From Paenibacillus sp. PastM-3 (GTDB taxonomy: Bacteria > Bacillota > Bacilli > Paenibacillales > Paenibacillaceae), in contig NZ_JARXXP010000001.1 in NCBI RefSeq assembly GCF_029893965.1, forward strand, positions 620,001 to 684,000: a stretch of DNA of 64,000 nucleotides, in the 5' to 3' direction. Positions 33,360 through 42,597 of this stretch are shown piece by piece. The stretch's first letter is position 1; the number at the start of each line of letters is the position of its first letter. The translations under genes and the position numbers were made by a program. Under the pieces are notes generated by a model. The model made no database searches and had not been told where the DNA came from. It was given only the letters and a program-made list of their open reading frames with translations.

Positions 33360-34076
33360 TTATTCGGAATCCACGTTGTGATAGACCTGCTGCACATCGT
33401 CGAGCTCTTCAAGAGCATCGATCAGCTTCTCGAATTGGGCCTGCGCATCTTCAGGAAGCTCCACATAGTTCTGCGGAAGCATGGTAAGCTCGGCTACGGT
33501 AAAGTCGGTGATTCCGGCTCCGCGCAGCGTCTCCTGTACGGCATGGAACTGGTCAGGCTCAGCGTATACGATGACCGCCTCGTCCTCTTCCAGTACATCG
33601 CGCACGTCAACGTCGGCTTCAATCAGCAGCTCCATTACTTCTTCAGCGGATTTGCCTTCTACACCGATAACCGCGGTCGGATCAAACATATACGTTACTG
33701 ATCCGCTGACACCCATGTTCCCGCCGTTTTTACTGAAGGCGGAACGAACAAGCGGAGCCGTACGGTTCACGTTATTGGTCAATGCATCAATGATGATCAT
33801 CGAGCCGCTGGGGCCGAAGCCTTCGTAACGCAGCTCCACATAGTTTTCGTCGCCGCTGCCTTTAGCTTTTTCCAGGGCACGGTCGATAATAGCCTTTGGT
33901 ACATTATAAGTTTTGGCGCGTTCCAGAACGACCTTCAGCGCACGGTTCGATTCCGGGTCCGGTTCGCCTTTCTTCGCTGCTACATAAATCTCAACGCCGA
34001 ATTTGGCGTAGACCTTACTTGTATTGGCATCCTTGGATGCTTTCTTCTCTTTAATATTATTCCATTTACGGCCCAT
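33360..34076 (-). CDS. YebC/PmpR-family protein
   Basis: The 238-residue protein starts [23 protein letters not shown] and shows the TACO1/YebC body: [71 protein letters not shown] and the C-terminal [14 protein letters not shown]. YebC proteins were annotated as DNA-binding regulators; recent work on the family points to a role in translation of difficult proline-containing stretches. The shorter start at 34076 is preferred because it gives the conserved N-terminus. Confidence 0.93.
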   Translation of the reverse strand: MGRKWNNIKEKKASKDANTSKVYAKFGVEIYVAAKKGEPDPESNRALKVVLERAKTYNVPKAIIDRALEKAKGSGDENYVELRYEGFGPSGSMIIIDALTNNVNRTAPLVRSAFSKNGGNMGVSGSVTYMFDPTAVIGVEGKSAEEVMELLIEADVDVRDVLEEDEAVIVYAEPDQFHAVQETLRGAGITDFTVAELTMLPQNYVELPEDAQAQFEKLIDALEELDDVQQVYHNVDSE

Positions 34077-34168
34077 AGTGTTCGACTCACTTTCCAACAT
34101 AAGTTATAAACAGTCCGTTATATTATACCTCTCTTGGGACGATCCCGTAAAGGGCACTGGAGCTCTGT

Positions 34169-35728
34169 TTAGAAGTCCAGCAGCGCCAGCACCCGCTCTT
34201 TGCCCAGTGCCTGAACGAGTACAGGAACCCTTGGGCCCTCCGGCTGCTGCAGAATAAGCTGATAAAGGATAGTAAACAGCCGCTTCTGATTGCTTCTCAT
34301 CGTCTTTTTGTCAGCATCGTGACAAATGGCATACACCTGCTGCATGAACTCTGTTTCCTCGGAAAATCCGGTACGGAGCAAGCCGCAGAATGCGATAACC
34401 CGCTCCTGTTCGTCAGCTTCCAGTGATTGATACAGTACCCGGTCCGGGCTGCTGTTCACTGTTACCAGCTTGTGCGGGGCATACTGTCTGATCCAGTGCT
34501 CAGCCCGTTCTGCGGTTTGCCGGAATAATTCCTCTCCGCCGGCTTGCACGCCATCCTGGTTAAGCAGTCTTTGCAGCAGACCGCTGTCCCAGTTTAACAG
34601 CGGCAGCAGGGCCGCAATCTGGCTGAAGCCCGGTATTTCAGGGTCTGGGGGATTTCGCAGCGCCAGCTCAAGAGCCGCCCGGATCTCCTCACTCTCCAGC
34701 TGCCCCGCGGTATATGCTTTGCGGAACCGCTCGAATTCCGTATAGTTCCGCAGTACATCCTCATCCAGGCCGATACTAAAGGCCGCATCCGACTGATATT
34801 TGGCGAACATGAACAGGATCGGCTCCGGCCCGTATACCTTCAGCAGATCATCCGGTGTATAGCCCCGGCCGGACGAGCTGGACATTTTGGCTTGGCTGCC
34901 CTTGATGCTGATGAACTCATAAGGAACGTAATACGGCGGCTGATTACCGAATATGTTCTCCGCAATGACCTTGGCAACATTATAGCTCCCCGTCTCGGAG
35001 GAATGGTCCCGGCCGCCCGGCTCGAACACGACCTGCTCCATCCCCCAGCGCATCGGCCAGTCTATTTTCCAGTGGAGCTTGATATTTGCGGCCTGCGGAA
35101 CGTGCAGCGTATTATAACAGCCGCATTTGCAGCTATAGATAATGTCCTCCGACTCCCCGTCAAAAGCGTGGACACAGGTCGTATCTTTTCCGCAACGCTC
35201 GCAATAGACCTGAATCGGATAAAAGGCTGCCCGCTGCTCCTCAGTAGCTTTGCCCGTTTTGAACATCATCAGAATGTCGTAGATTTCCCCTCTGCTGCGC
35301 AGGGCGTGAAGTATAGCCTGGTTATACCGGCCTGACTGATATTCACGGCTCTGGTAGATGAATTCAGGTAGGATGCCAAAAACGCTCAGCGCTTGTTCAA
35401 ATTCCTGCTCGTAGTGCTCAGCATATGAAGTATGGCTGCCGCATGGACATGGGACCTTTGTATAAGGTAAGCCGATATACTGCTCATAAGAAGCGTCCAG
35501 CTGTGCGGGAACCTTGCGGAACCGGTCGAAATCATCCCACGAAAAAATAAAACGAACCTCTTTCCCGGCTCTCTGCAGCGCTTGAGTGACGAAATAGGTG
35601 GTGACAATCTCGCGGAAATTGCCGATATGAACCGAGCCCGACGGACTGATGCCCGATGCGCATACAAAGGTCTGGCGGTCCGGGTGGTTGCTGATCAAGT
35701 CATTTGCGATTTTTTGTGCCCAATGCAT
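34169..35728 (-). CDS. lysK: Lysyl-tRNA synthetase, class I
   Basis: The 519-residue enzyme is a class I (archaeal-type) lysyl-tRNA synthetase, not the class II LysS usual in bacteria. It has the HIGH-type motif HIGNFREIV in ASGISPSGSVHIGN, the KMSKS-type motif KMSSSSGRGYTPDDLL, and a zinc-like cluster with CERCGKDTTC and CKCG. It charges tRNA(Lys). A T-box leader with a lysine-type specifier lies upstream, so it is induced by uncharged tRNA(Lys). A second, class II enzyme is likely elsewhere in the genome, but this cannot be seen here. Confidence 0.95.
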   Translation of the reverse strand: MHWAQKIANDLISNHPDRQTFVCASGISPSGSVHIGNFREIVTTYFVTQALQRAGKEVRFIFSWDDFDRFRKVPAQLDASYEQYIGLPYTKVPCPCGSHTSYAEHYEQEFEQALSVFGILPEFIYQSREYQSGRYNQAILHALRSRGEIYDILMMFKTGKATEEQRAAFYPIQVYCERCGKDTTCVHAFDGESEDIIYSCKCGCYNTLHVPQAANIKLHWKIDWPMRWGMEQVVFEPGGRDHSSETGSYNVAKVIAENIFGNQPPYYVPYEFISIKGSQAKMSSSSGRGYTPDDLLKVYGPEPILFMFAKYQSDAAFSIGLDEDVLRNYTEFERFRKAYTAGQLESEEIRAALELALRNPPDPEIPGFSQIAALLPLLNWDSGLLQRLLNQDGVQAGGEELFRQTAERAEHWIRQYAPHKLVTVNSSPDRVLYQSLEADEQERVIAFCGLLRTGFSEETEFMQQVYAICHDADKKTMRSNQKRLFTILYQLILQQPEGPRVPVLVQALGKERVLALLDF

Positions 35729-35756
35729 ATTAATATTCTCCTCTGCCCTTTAATAA

Positions 35757-36060
35757 AAACAAAAAAGCCCCCGCCTCAAGATTGTCATCTTGAGGACGGG
35801 AGCTGTCGTAAGCACCGTGGTACCACCTCTGTTCGCGAACATGTTTCCAGGCCCGCCTCTTCGGGTACGGCCATCACGCTTATACCCTAGCTCTGTAACG
35901 GGAGCTCCCGTCATACCATCCTTGGGCGTTCAGTACGCCTAATTCCGTATGCAGCTCAGAGACTTTATTCGTCAAGCACATTGCTGCTCCATTTCACCGG
36001 ACTGGAGCTCTCTGGGAACAACGTTTGCTCAACTACTCTTCTCATCATCGCTTTTCTTAT
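35757..36060 (-). promoter_or_regulatory. T-box riboswitch upstream of lysK
   Basis: The minus strand contains the T-box core AGGTGGTACCACGG (35828-35815) and the stem I distal-loop motif GGTGAAA. Next to the lysK start is a terminator, CCCG-CCTCAAGAT / ATCTTGAGG-CGGGG, followed by TTTTTT (35800-35765). The specifier region reads GAAT-AAA-G, so the likely specifier is the lysine codon AAA at 35966-35964. Confidence 0.9.
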
Positions 36061-36128
36061 CCAATTAAAACTATTTAAACATGATTTGCGGTGCTTTTTC
36101 AAGTTTAAATTTCAGGCTACATTTCAAC

Positions 36129-36485
36129 CTACAACTCAATGAAAAAGATTTTGAATACGCCTAAGTAACGTTTCTTCGCTGTGATGTCTCCAATAAAGGT
36201 GCTGCTGTCCTGAATGTTTGGCAGACTGAAAACGGAAAAAATAATGTAATTATCCCTTTCAGCCAGACTCTTCACCAGCGGCCGGACCACAGCCTGATTA
36301 AGGCCCACAGGCAGCGACGTGCCCAGTATTTCCTGCAGGTCATCAGCAGCATAGTCCGCGAAATCCTCAGTGGATGGATTAAGCCACGCAAGCACTCCCA
36401 ACAAAATCAATAGCACGAGGAGCATATTTCTGATTCTTCCCGGCCTGGCCCTGCGCTCAACCTGCCGCTCAGTATATGGATCCAT
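36129..36485 (-). CDS. DUF4359-like membrane-anchored protein
   Basis: The 118-residue protein starts MDPYTERQVERRARPGRIRN. It has one hydrophobic segment (about residues 21-37) and then NPSTEDFADYAADDLQEILG, an N-P-x-x-x-x-[FY] pattern typical of DUF4359-type proteins. The rest is extracytoplasmic, with a hydrophobic end (KKRYLGVFKIFFIEL). GGAGGAGGG precedes the ATG at 36485; an upstream start to 36542 lacks a ribosome site. Function unknown. Confidence 0.65.
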   Translation of the reverse strand: MDPYTERQVERRARPGRIRNMLLVLLILLGVLAWLNPSTEDFADYAADDLQEILGTSLPVGLNQAVVRPLVKSLAERDNYIIFSVFSLPNIQDSSTFIGDITAKKRYLGVFKIFFIEL

Positions 36486-36644
36486 GTCATCCCTCCTCCT
36501 GTAACCATAACCCATTTGGGTATATATGTAAACGATGTTCAATTTGTGATTAAAGCTTACTTTGCTGATGGCTATGTGCAGGTATTCAATGATGCTATTT
36601 TCTGCTACACTGGCAACATTATTGTTTACAGAGGAGCCTTTCGG

Positions 36645-37271
36645 ATGTTATCAAATGAATCACGGAAATCCCGCAAGCGTATAAATAAAATCCTGTTAAT
36701 CACAGGAGCTGTAATTTTTGTTCTATTGATTTTGACCGCACCTGGAACTTCACTTGTTGAGAAGGCTGCTTTAATCCTGGAGTCTATCAATGATACCGAA
36801 GTAATCGACACTTATAAATATACCTCCAAAACAATGGAAGCCGAAGTCACCTCTGTCATCGACGGAGACACCTTCCGAATCCGCACAGAAGAAGGTAATA
36901 CTGATAAAGTACGACTGCTGCTGATTGACACGCCGGAGATTGGAGACAAGCCAGAGCCCTATGCTCTGGAAGCGCGTGATTATACAGAGGTGCTTCTTGC
37001 AGGACAGACAGTTCATCTAGAATGTGACGAATCGGAGCGCGATCAGTACGGCAGGCTGTTGGCATATGCTTATGTGGATGATCAGATGGTTAATGAGCTG
37101 CTGCTGGAGCAGGGGCTGGCCAGAGTGGCTGTTTTCCCTCCAGATACCAGGTACGTAGATGACTTTAGGGAGATTGAAACGAAGGCGCGGGAATCCCGGC
37201 TCAGGGTCTGGAGTATTGACAACTATGTGACTAACAGGGGATTTAATGCAGATGCGGCTGCTCAAAAATAG
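36645..37271 (+). CDS. Membrane-anchored thermonuclease-family protein (SNase)
   Basis: The 208-residue protein has an N-terminal hydrophobic segment (about residues 13-30) and an SNase-like OB fold beginning EAEVTSVIDGDTFRIRTEEG. The staphylococcal nuclease catalytic positions appear as VRLLLIDTPEIG, YALEARDYTEVLLAG and DQYGRLLAYAYVDDQMVNELLLEQGLARV. It should cleave nucleic acids at the outer face of the membrane in a calcium-dependent way. AGAGGAG lies 9 nt before the ATG at 36645; the longer frame from 36516 overlaps the divergent gene. Confidence 0.9.
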   Translation: MLSNESRKSRKRINKILLITGAVIFVLLILTAPGTSLVEKAALILESINDTEVIDTYKYTSKTMEAEVTSVIDGDTFRIRTEEGNTDKVRLLLIDTPEIGDKPEPYALEARDYTEVLLAGQTVHLECDESERDQYGRLLAYAYVDDQMVNELLLEQGLARVAVFPPDTRYVDDFREIETKARESRLRVWSIDNYVTNRGFNADAAAQK

Positions 37272-37399
37272 CAGTAAATAACAGCAGGCAGGCATAGCAT
37301 TAAAAACCCCTTGTCTGATAGAGAATTTGAAGGCTGGTTTCCAGTTGAGCTGATGGGAGCGCCGCCGCTGAGCAACCTCCGTTCAGCAATCCACACCCA

Positions 37400-37600
37400 C
37401 ACGATAACTGCACTTTATACAACTAAAATCCCAGTTTTTCTCCGGATTACGCGTATAAGTGTACTCTGTACAATTAAAAATTTCGAAATATGCTCATTCT
37501 GGTTATTTCGGGCACAAATAGTTGTACAAACTACAGTTAAACGCTGCAATCGCAGGCTTAAGGGCTTTTTTAGTGTACAGAGTGCAGCTATTCCACTCCG
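37400..37600. repeat. Degenerate intergenic repeat cluster, about 52-60 bp units
   Basis: Related motifs recur at 37407 (TGCACTTTATACAACTA), 37459 (GTGTACTCTGTACAATTA), 37521 (GTTGTACAAACTACAGTTAA) and 37572 (AGTGTACAGAGTGCAGCTA), each followed by a variable A/T-rich stretch. The 460-bp gap 37272-37728 holds only this cluster and the terminator at its right end; I see no gene there. Confidence 0.6.
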
Positions 37601-37652
37601 TTGAGCTTCCAACAACAGCAAACTTAGCCCGGTACCGGCAAAATAACAAAAC

Positions 37653-37693
37653 AGGGATGTCCCGCAGCCGCTCAGGCAGACCGGAACATCCCT
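37653..37693 (-). terminator. Terminator of the lysR-metE-like operon
   Basis: AGGGATGT pairs with ACATCCCT, with further CCGG/CGGG-like pairing within, and TGTTTTG follows on the minus strand, 35 nt past the stop. Confidence 0.75.
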
Positions 37694-37728
37694 ATTCTTT
37701 TTCCCTGTCCTAACTTGCTATAGTGGTC

Positions 37729-38847
37729 CTACACCCATACCTCATTCGCGGTCTCAATAACGAGCCGGATTTTGTCCCACTGCTCTTCCTCCGTAAGAAT
37801 ATTCCCTTCCTCGGACGATGCGAAGCCGCATTGCGGGCTTAGGCACAGCTTGTCGATATCCACATACTCCGCCGCTTCGGCAATTCGCAGCTTCAGCTGC
37901 TCCTTGTTCTCCAGCCCGCCATGCTTGGTAGTAACAAGGCCCAGCACCACGAACTGGTCTTTGATGTACCGCAGCGGCGCGAAGTCCCCCGAACGCTCGT
38001 TATCGTATTCCAGGAAAAAGGCATCCACCTGCGCCCCGCCGAACAGTGTCTCCGCAACCGGCTCATAGCCGCCGGCCGCGAACCAGGTTGAACGCAGATT
38101 GCCGCGGCATACATGCAGGGCGATGGTCATATCCTCAGGCTTGTCTGCTATACTCTCGTTGATTAGCGACACGTAGTCCCGGGCCAATTGATCCGGATCG
38201 ATGCCTCTGCTCCGCAGATGCGCCCGGTGTCTGCCGCTCGACAGCGTTCCCCACGTCGTATCATCCATCTGCAGATAGCGGCAGCCTGCATCATAAAAAG
38301 CCCGGATAGCCGCACGGTACACCGTAATTATATCCTGGAACAGCTGATCCCGGTCAGGATAAATTTCATTTCCATTGTAATCCTGTACGAAGTGGAACAG
38401 GGACGGGGCAGGTATTGTCATTTTGACCATCGTATCACCGGCCATTTGCTGCAGCCTGGTGAAATGGGCCAACATCGGGTGATCGCCGAATGATATTTTT
38501 CCGGTAATCTTAAAGCTTTCAGCCCGTTGCGCGTTTTCCTTGGCCGAACCATTGGCTTGATTAAGAATGATTTTGTGTGTGCCTGTTATTCCCAGAAAAA
38601 AATCCAGATGCCACCACGAACGGCGGAATTCGCCGTCAGTAACGGCCTTGAGGCCCAGTGCTTTTTCCTGCTTGAGCAGTTCAGCAATCTCTCTGTCCTC
38701 AATTTCCTGAAGCTGTGCAGCTGTTATCTCTCCCTGTTCGGATAAGCTGCGCGCTGTCTTGATGCCCTCACTGCGCAGAAAGCTGCCCACGATGTCATAG
38801 CGAAAGGGAGGGGCAGTTCTGGCGGAACCCGTAATTGGACTGATCAT
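37729..38847 (-). CDS. MetE C-terminal-like methyltransferase (YxjG/YxjH type)
   Basis: The 372-residue protein matches the C-terminal catalytic half of cobalamin-independent methionine synthase as a stand-alone enzyme. It contains DIVGSFLRSE, VTDGEFRRSWWHLDF, YLQMDDTTWG and the putative zinc ligands in ALHVCRGN and LSPQCGFASSEEG. B. subtilis YxjG/YxjH are such proteins. It would transfer a methyl group to homocysteine from a folate or other donor; the donor is uncertain. It lies 15 nt downstream of a LysR-type gene on the same strand, which probably regulates it. No SAM-box leader is evident. Confidence 0.9.
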   Translation of the reverse strand: MISPITGSARTAPPFRYDIVGSFLRSEGIKTARSLSEQGEITAAQLQEIEDREIAELLKQEKALGLKAVTDGEFRRSWWHLDFFLGITGTHKIILNQANGSAKENAQRAESFKITGKISFGDHPMLAHFTRLQQMAGDTMVKMTIPAPSLFHFVQDYNGNEIYPDRDQLFQDIITVYRAAIRAFYDAGCRYLQMDDTTWGTLSSGRHRAHLRSRGIDPDQLARDYVSLINESIADKPEDMTIALHVCRGNLRSTWFAAGGYEPVAETLFGGAQVDAFFLEYDNERSGDFAPLRYIKDQFVVLGLVTTKHGGLENKEQLKLRIAEAAEYVDIDKLCLSPQCGFASSEEGNILTEEEQWDKIRLVIETANEVWV

Positions 38848-38862
38848 ACGACCCTCCTGCTG

Positions 38863-39795
38863 TTATAGTAAGAACTGATTCATGTCAAAATAGCTGCTGG
38901 CGACCAGATCGTTCAGCAGATCAATATAAGCGGACATAATATCACTCGGCTTACGGTCTTTATGGGCAATCCAGCCGACAGTAAAAACTTCATTACTCTC
39001 ATAAGGAATGGTCACCACCCCGTTGCCGTTCAGATCGGAGGCCATAATGCCGGTCCCGATCGTGTAAGCGTCGCTCCCCAGCAGCAGATTAGACAGAGTG
39101 GCCCTGTCCGTTACTTTGATGTTCTTCTCAATCTGGGTGAAGCTAAGCATTTCTTCCGAGAAATGCAGTGAATTGTTATCTCCCTGCTCAAACGTAATGT
39201 ACGGAAACGGCAAAATATCTTCGAGTATAATAGACTCTTTGCCAGCCAAAGTGTGCCCCATTCTCACATACACATGCGGATTGGTATTAAACAGCGGTGT
39301 GAATTTGAGATTCCCGTCACTGAACAGCTTGTTCATCACTTTATAATTGCTCTCATTGATGTACAGAATGCCTAGATCGCTGCGCAATGTCCGCACATCC
39401 TCAATAATTTCAAAGGTCTGTGTCTCCCGCAGGCTGAAATTATATTCTGCAAGCTCCCGCTCCTTCATCAGACGCACAAAAGCATCTACAACAAAGGCGT
39501 AATGCTGGGTGGATACGGAAAAATAAACCGGACTGCGCTTCTTGCCGGTGTACCGGTTCTCCATGAACTCGGTCTGCTCGATAATCTGCCGGGCATAACC
39601 AAGAAACTCCATGCCTTCGGCCGATATGCTGATTCCCCGGTTAGTCCGTTCAAAAATAATAATGCCCAGCTCGTTCTCCAGTTCCTTGATCGCATTGGAT
39701 AGACTGGGCTGCGACACAAAAAGCCGTTTGGCCGCTTCGTTCATCGAGCCGCTGTTCGCAATCTCAATTGCGTAGCGGAGCTGCTGCAATGTCAA
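38863..39795 (-). CDS. LysR-family transcriptional regulator
   Basis: The 310-residue protein has a LysR helix-turn-helix (LQQLRYAIEIANSGSMNEAAKRLFVSQPSLSNAIKELENELG) and a periplasmic-binding-like effector domain. It is transcribed with the MetE-like methyltransferase gene, a layout opposite to the usual divergent one. Control of methionine or sulfur genes is a reasonable inference. The 84-nt space to the next gene upstream would hold its promoter. Confidence 0.92.
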   Translation of the reverse strand: MTLQQLRYAIEIANSGSMNEAAKRLFVSQPSLSNAIKELENELGIIIFERTNRGISISAEGMEFLGYARQIIEQTEFMENRYTGKKRSPVYFSVSTQHYAFVVDAFVRLMKERELAEYNFSLRETQTFEIIEDVRTLRSDLGILYINESNYKVMNKLFSDGNLKFTPLFNTNPHVYVRMGHTLAGKESIILEDILPFPYITFEQGDNNSLHFSEEMLSFTQIEKNIKVTDRATLSNLLLGSDAYTIGTGIMASDLNGNGVVTIPYESNEVFTVGWIAHKDRKPSDIMSAYIDLLNDLVASSYFDMNQFLL

Positions 39796-39879
39796 ACCTG
39801 TTCCCCCTCTTACCTCAGGCTGATGCCTTCGCGAATCTGGCTTATAACAAGTAGCATACCTTTAATTCCCGTCCGGTGT

Positions 39880-41037
39880 CTACTGGGTCCGCTTCTTGGC
39901 AGCGTCAATCTGGGAGGGATCCAGACCTTCCCAGATATTATCAATCTGCACCTGCTCCGGATGCTCGAATACCAGAAAAGCCGTCGGTAAATAACGTTCG
40001 CCGTATTGCGAGGATGGTTTGTTGACAATTTCATTATCTTTGACCAGAACGGTAGATGAACCTCCGTCCAGATTGGCAGCAATCACAGCGCCGTGCTTTA
40101 GCATAATCTGCTGGACATCATACAGATTGGCCCCGATGCTGTAGCCCGGCTGTCGGCCGTCAATGACAACAAACAGCAGCGCACCGTCAGCACGCTGGCC
40201 CATGGCCGTTCTCGGGGCGATGCCCCAGCCTTCGGCTGCATTTTTGATCAGCCCTTTGCCGTTCACGATGATCCGCGGCTGAAAAGAAACGGCCTCCTGA
40301 ACCCCAAGCTTGCTTAGCTCTTCAAGCGAGTAATTGCCGGCAATCATTTTCCCTTGTTTATCTAACCCGACTATTTGTGTTGAAGTCTTCCCCCCGAGCC
40401 CGTTATAAAAAAGCTTACCCTGGGAGATCACAAGCCCGATTGGCTTAAATCCGTTACCCTTCCAGTTCGGGTCGGCGAAGCCTCCGCCGTTAACTCCGGC
40501 AATAGCACCGGTTCGCGCTACCATACTGGATACCTTTTCGCCGGAGCCTGCCTTATTCGGAATGCCCAGCCGCACTTTGGTAGGATCATTAACTGTCATC
40601 ACATAACCGGCATAGCCGGTTCCGCTGACCTTTTCAACTTCCACCAGCGGCTTCTCTGCCGGAGCTTCAGTATCAGCTTCAGGTGCGGGAGTGGCAATGG
40701 TATGCGTATCTACCTCGTCCCCCATGTGATCAAAGCGCTGGTTATACTCCGCCACTCTGTTCTTCAGTTCATCTTCCCCGATAATATACTTTGCCATGTA
40801 ACGGTGCTGTGTTGTTATTAGTGTGTCAGCTATCAAGTAACGAAAATTGTTGGCAGAGGGTGCAAAATACAGCCAGCCCATTCCAATGGTCAGCAGCAAT
40901 AAGCAGAACATAAACATTCTGGTGAATTTTCGGAAAAAGCTCACTTTTTTGCGTTTCTTCCTGACGGGCTTCTTCTTGCGGGCGCCTGAACGCTGGGGTA
41001 ATGATGAAGTGCTCACTGCTAAGTCCTCCCTGGTCAT
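39880..41037 (-). CDS. Phosphodiester glycosidase family (NAGPA-like) exported protein
   Basis: The 385-residue protein has a very basic N-terminus (RKKKPVRKKRKK), one membrane segment (about residues 39-58) and an NAGPA domain. That domain has AGVNGGGFADPNWKG, APRTAMGQRADGALLFVVIDGR, and ANLDGGSSTVLVKDNEIVNKPS. Family members act on phosphodiester-linked sugars, and bacterial ones are often tied to exopolysaccharide or wall glycopolymers. A Pro/Glu-rich linker (about 115-135) separates anchor and enzyme. The catalytic substrate is unknown here. Confidence 0.9.
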   Translation of the reverse strand: MTREDLAVSTSSLPQRSGARKKKPVRKKRKKVSFFRKFTRMFMFCLLLLTIGMGWLYFAPSANNFRYLIADTLITTQHRYMAKYIIGEDELKNRVAEYNQRFDHMGDEVDTHTIATPAPEADTEAPAEKPLVEVEKVSGTGYAGYVMTVNDPTKVRLGIPNKAGSGEKVSSMVARTGAIAGVNGGGFADPNWKGNGFKPIGLVISQGKLFYNGLGGKTSTQIVGLDKQGKMIAGNYSLEELSKLGVQEAVSFQPRIIVNGKGLIKNAAEGWGIAPRTAMGQRADGALLFVVIDGRQPGYSIGANLYDVQQIMLKHGAVIAANLDGGSSTVLVKDNEIVNKPSSQYGERYLPTAFLVFEHPEQVQIDNIWEGLDPSQIDAAKKRTQ

Positions 41038-41147
41038 TCATCTCATGCAAAATGTGATAGTCTCATATTCTCCCATGATAGACGATCTTGTGCCGGCAAA
41101 GGTTTCAGAATTTTCACAATATCATTCCATAATTTGTAACAACAAAA

Positions 41148-41171
41148 AAGCCCTCCCTATGAAGAGGGCTT
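41148..41171 (-). terminator. Terminator of the TPM-domain gene
   Basis: AAGCCCTC-TTCATAGG-GAGGGCTT followed by TTTTTG on the minus strand, 23 nt past the stop. Confidence 0.9.
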
Positions 41172-41193
41172 AACATTATAGTATATCTACAAT

Positions 41194-42453
41194 CTACCCA
41201 TGCCTGCTTTTTCCGCCTCTACGATTCGAGCGGCCGCCTTGACCAGCCCCCCGGAAGCGGCGCCGGCTATGCTCCGGTTCCATTCCCCGGTATGGGGCGG
41301 ACCGTGCAGATTGACGGTAGCGGTATGATGCTGCCACAGTGATCAAAGCAACAATACTCAGGAGCAGAACTGTCAATACCAGCCCTTTACTTCTTGGAGC
41401 AGGTTCCTTGACTCTATCAATACCTTCGCCGGGCTTAGTCTCTTGCTTAGCTGTTAGTTGAACGGGTTTAACATTTGCTGCTTCTGTTGATGCTGTAGCA
41501 GATGTTCCGGAGGCTTCCCCGGCTGCAGCCGGATTGCTCTCAGCTCTGGTCAAAAAATAATGGTAGAAGTCATTCGCCGCTGCGGTAACACCAGCCGCAT
41601 ACTTTTTGACGGCAAATTGCGGCTCCAGCGACTTATTGAGGATATCCCCGATCAGCTCATTCGTCAAGGTGGTATCCACATCCCTGCCCTGCAGCACATG
41701 ATAGTTGTCCCCTTCAATATCGAGCACCACCATAACATCTCTGGTGCCGGCTCCGACCGAGGCATATTTGGCATATGTGTAATCCTGCAGCGTTTTCCTG
41801 CCGGGATTATTCACTGTTACAAAATAAATGCCGCTGCCGGTCGTTGTTTTGTAACGGTTGCTGGACTGGTTAAGATATAATCTTGTAACCTGCGGAAGGA
41901 CTCCGGCATTGTCGGCAACAAAATTCTGCATTCCGAGCGGCTCCGTCCATACCCCGCCCAGGCTTTTAATCAAAGCACCGTAGGTCTTGCGTGCCCCGGC
42001 AGCATACTCTTTGCGGGCGAAATCCGGCTCCAGTGACTCGGCGAGAAGCTGCGCCAGCATGCTGTCAGTCAGAGAGTTCTTCAGACCGTTACCCTGCAGC
42101 ACCCAGTAATTGTCATCCTTGATCGAGAGCAGCAGCAGGACCCCTTTTTCTTTGTCGGATGAACCGATTCCCCAGGTGTCGAACAGTGTTCTGGCGTATT
42201 CCTCCATTGATGCTCCTCCGGTTGAATCCACTGTTACAAGAACCACCTGCGCTCCCGTCTCCTGATGGAGCTTCACACCATAGTTGACCATATAATTCTC
42301 GGCTTTCAGGTCGATAACTCCCGCATAATCATTCACATAAAAAGCATCCGTATGATCCGGAACCGCCGGCTTGGCCAAGCTTACAGTCGGCGGCAACAGC
42401 ATAACACTCAACAGCACTGCAATTAGCGTGAAAAAGATCCCTTTGCGCTTCAT
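41194..42453 (-). CDS. Secreted protein with two tandem TPM domains
   Basis: The 419-residue protein has a signal peptide (cleavage near residue 27) and two TPM (TLP18.3/Psb32/MOLO-1) domains, one at about residues 35-165 (FYVNDYAGVIDLKAENYM...KEKGVLLLLSIKDDNYWVLQGNGL) and a second at about 175-300 (NFVADNAGVLPQVTRLYL...VMVVLDIEGDNYHVLQGRDV). A Thr/Ala-rich linker, a late membrane segment (about 350-370) and an Arg/Gly-rich cytoplasmic tail follow. A duplication of the domain in one chain is unusual for the YgcG-like group. The role is unknown; related domains are linked to membrane-protein quality control and phosphatase activity. Confidence 0.85.
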   Translation of the reverse strand: MKRKGIFFTLIAVLLSVMLLPPTVSLAKPAVPDHTDAFYVNDYAGVIDLKAENYMVNYGVKLHQETGAQVVLVTVDSTGGASMEEYARTLFDTWGIGSSDKEKGVLLLLSIKDDNYWVLQGNGLKNSLTDSMLAQLLAESLEPDFARKEYAAGARKTYGALIKSLGGVWTEPLGMQNFVADNAGVLPQVTRLYLNQSSNRYKTTTGSGIYFVTVNNPGRKTLQDYTYAKYASVGAGTRDVMVVLDIEGDNYHVLQGRDVDTTLTNELIGDILNKSLEPQFAVKKYAAGVTAAANDFYHYFLTRAESNPAAAGEASGTSATASTEAANVKPVQLTAKQETKPGEGIDRVKEPAPRSKGLVLTVLLLSIVALITVAASYRYRQSARSAPYRGMEPEHSRRRFRGAGQGGRSNRRGGKSRHG

Positions 42454-42597
42454 CCGAATCCCCCTGCTTGTCTATTCTGGCTTTAACTAACATTGGACTC
42501 ACTTGGTTTAATACATTTTTACTCGACAATAACTGTTGTGAATGCTACGTTTAATACTTGTTACAGTTAAAAAATGGTTATTAGGGGAGTTGCGATA

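Noticed and set aside
38848-39880. SAM riboswitch upstream of the MetE-like gene
   Set aside because: The methyltransferase follows the LysR-type gene by 15 nt, and the 84-nt space upstream of that gene is too short and shows no S-box features.
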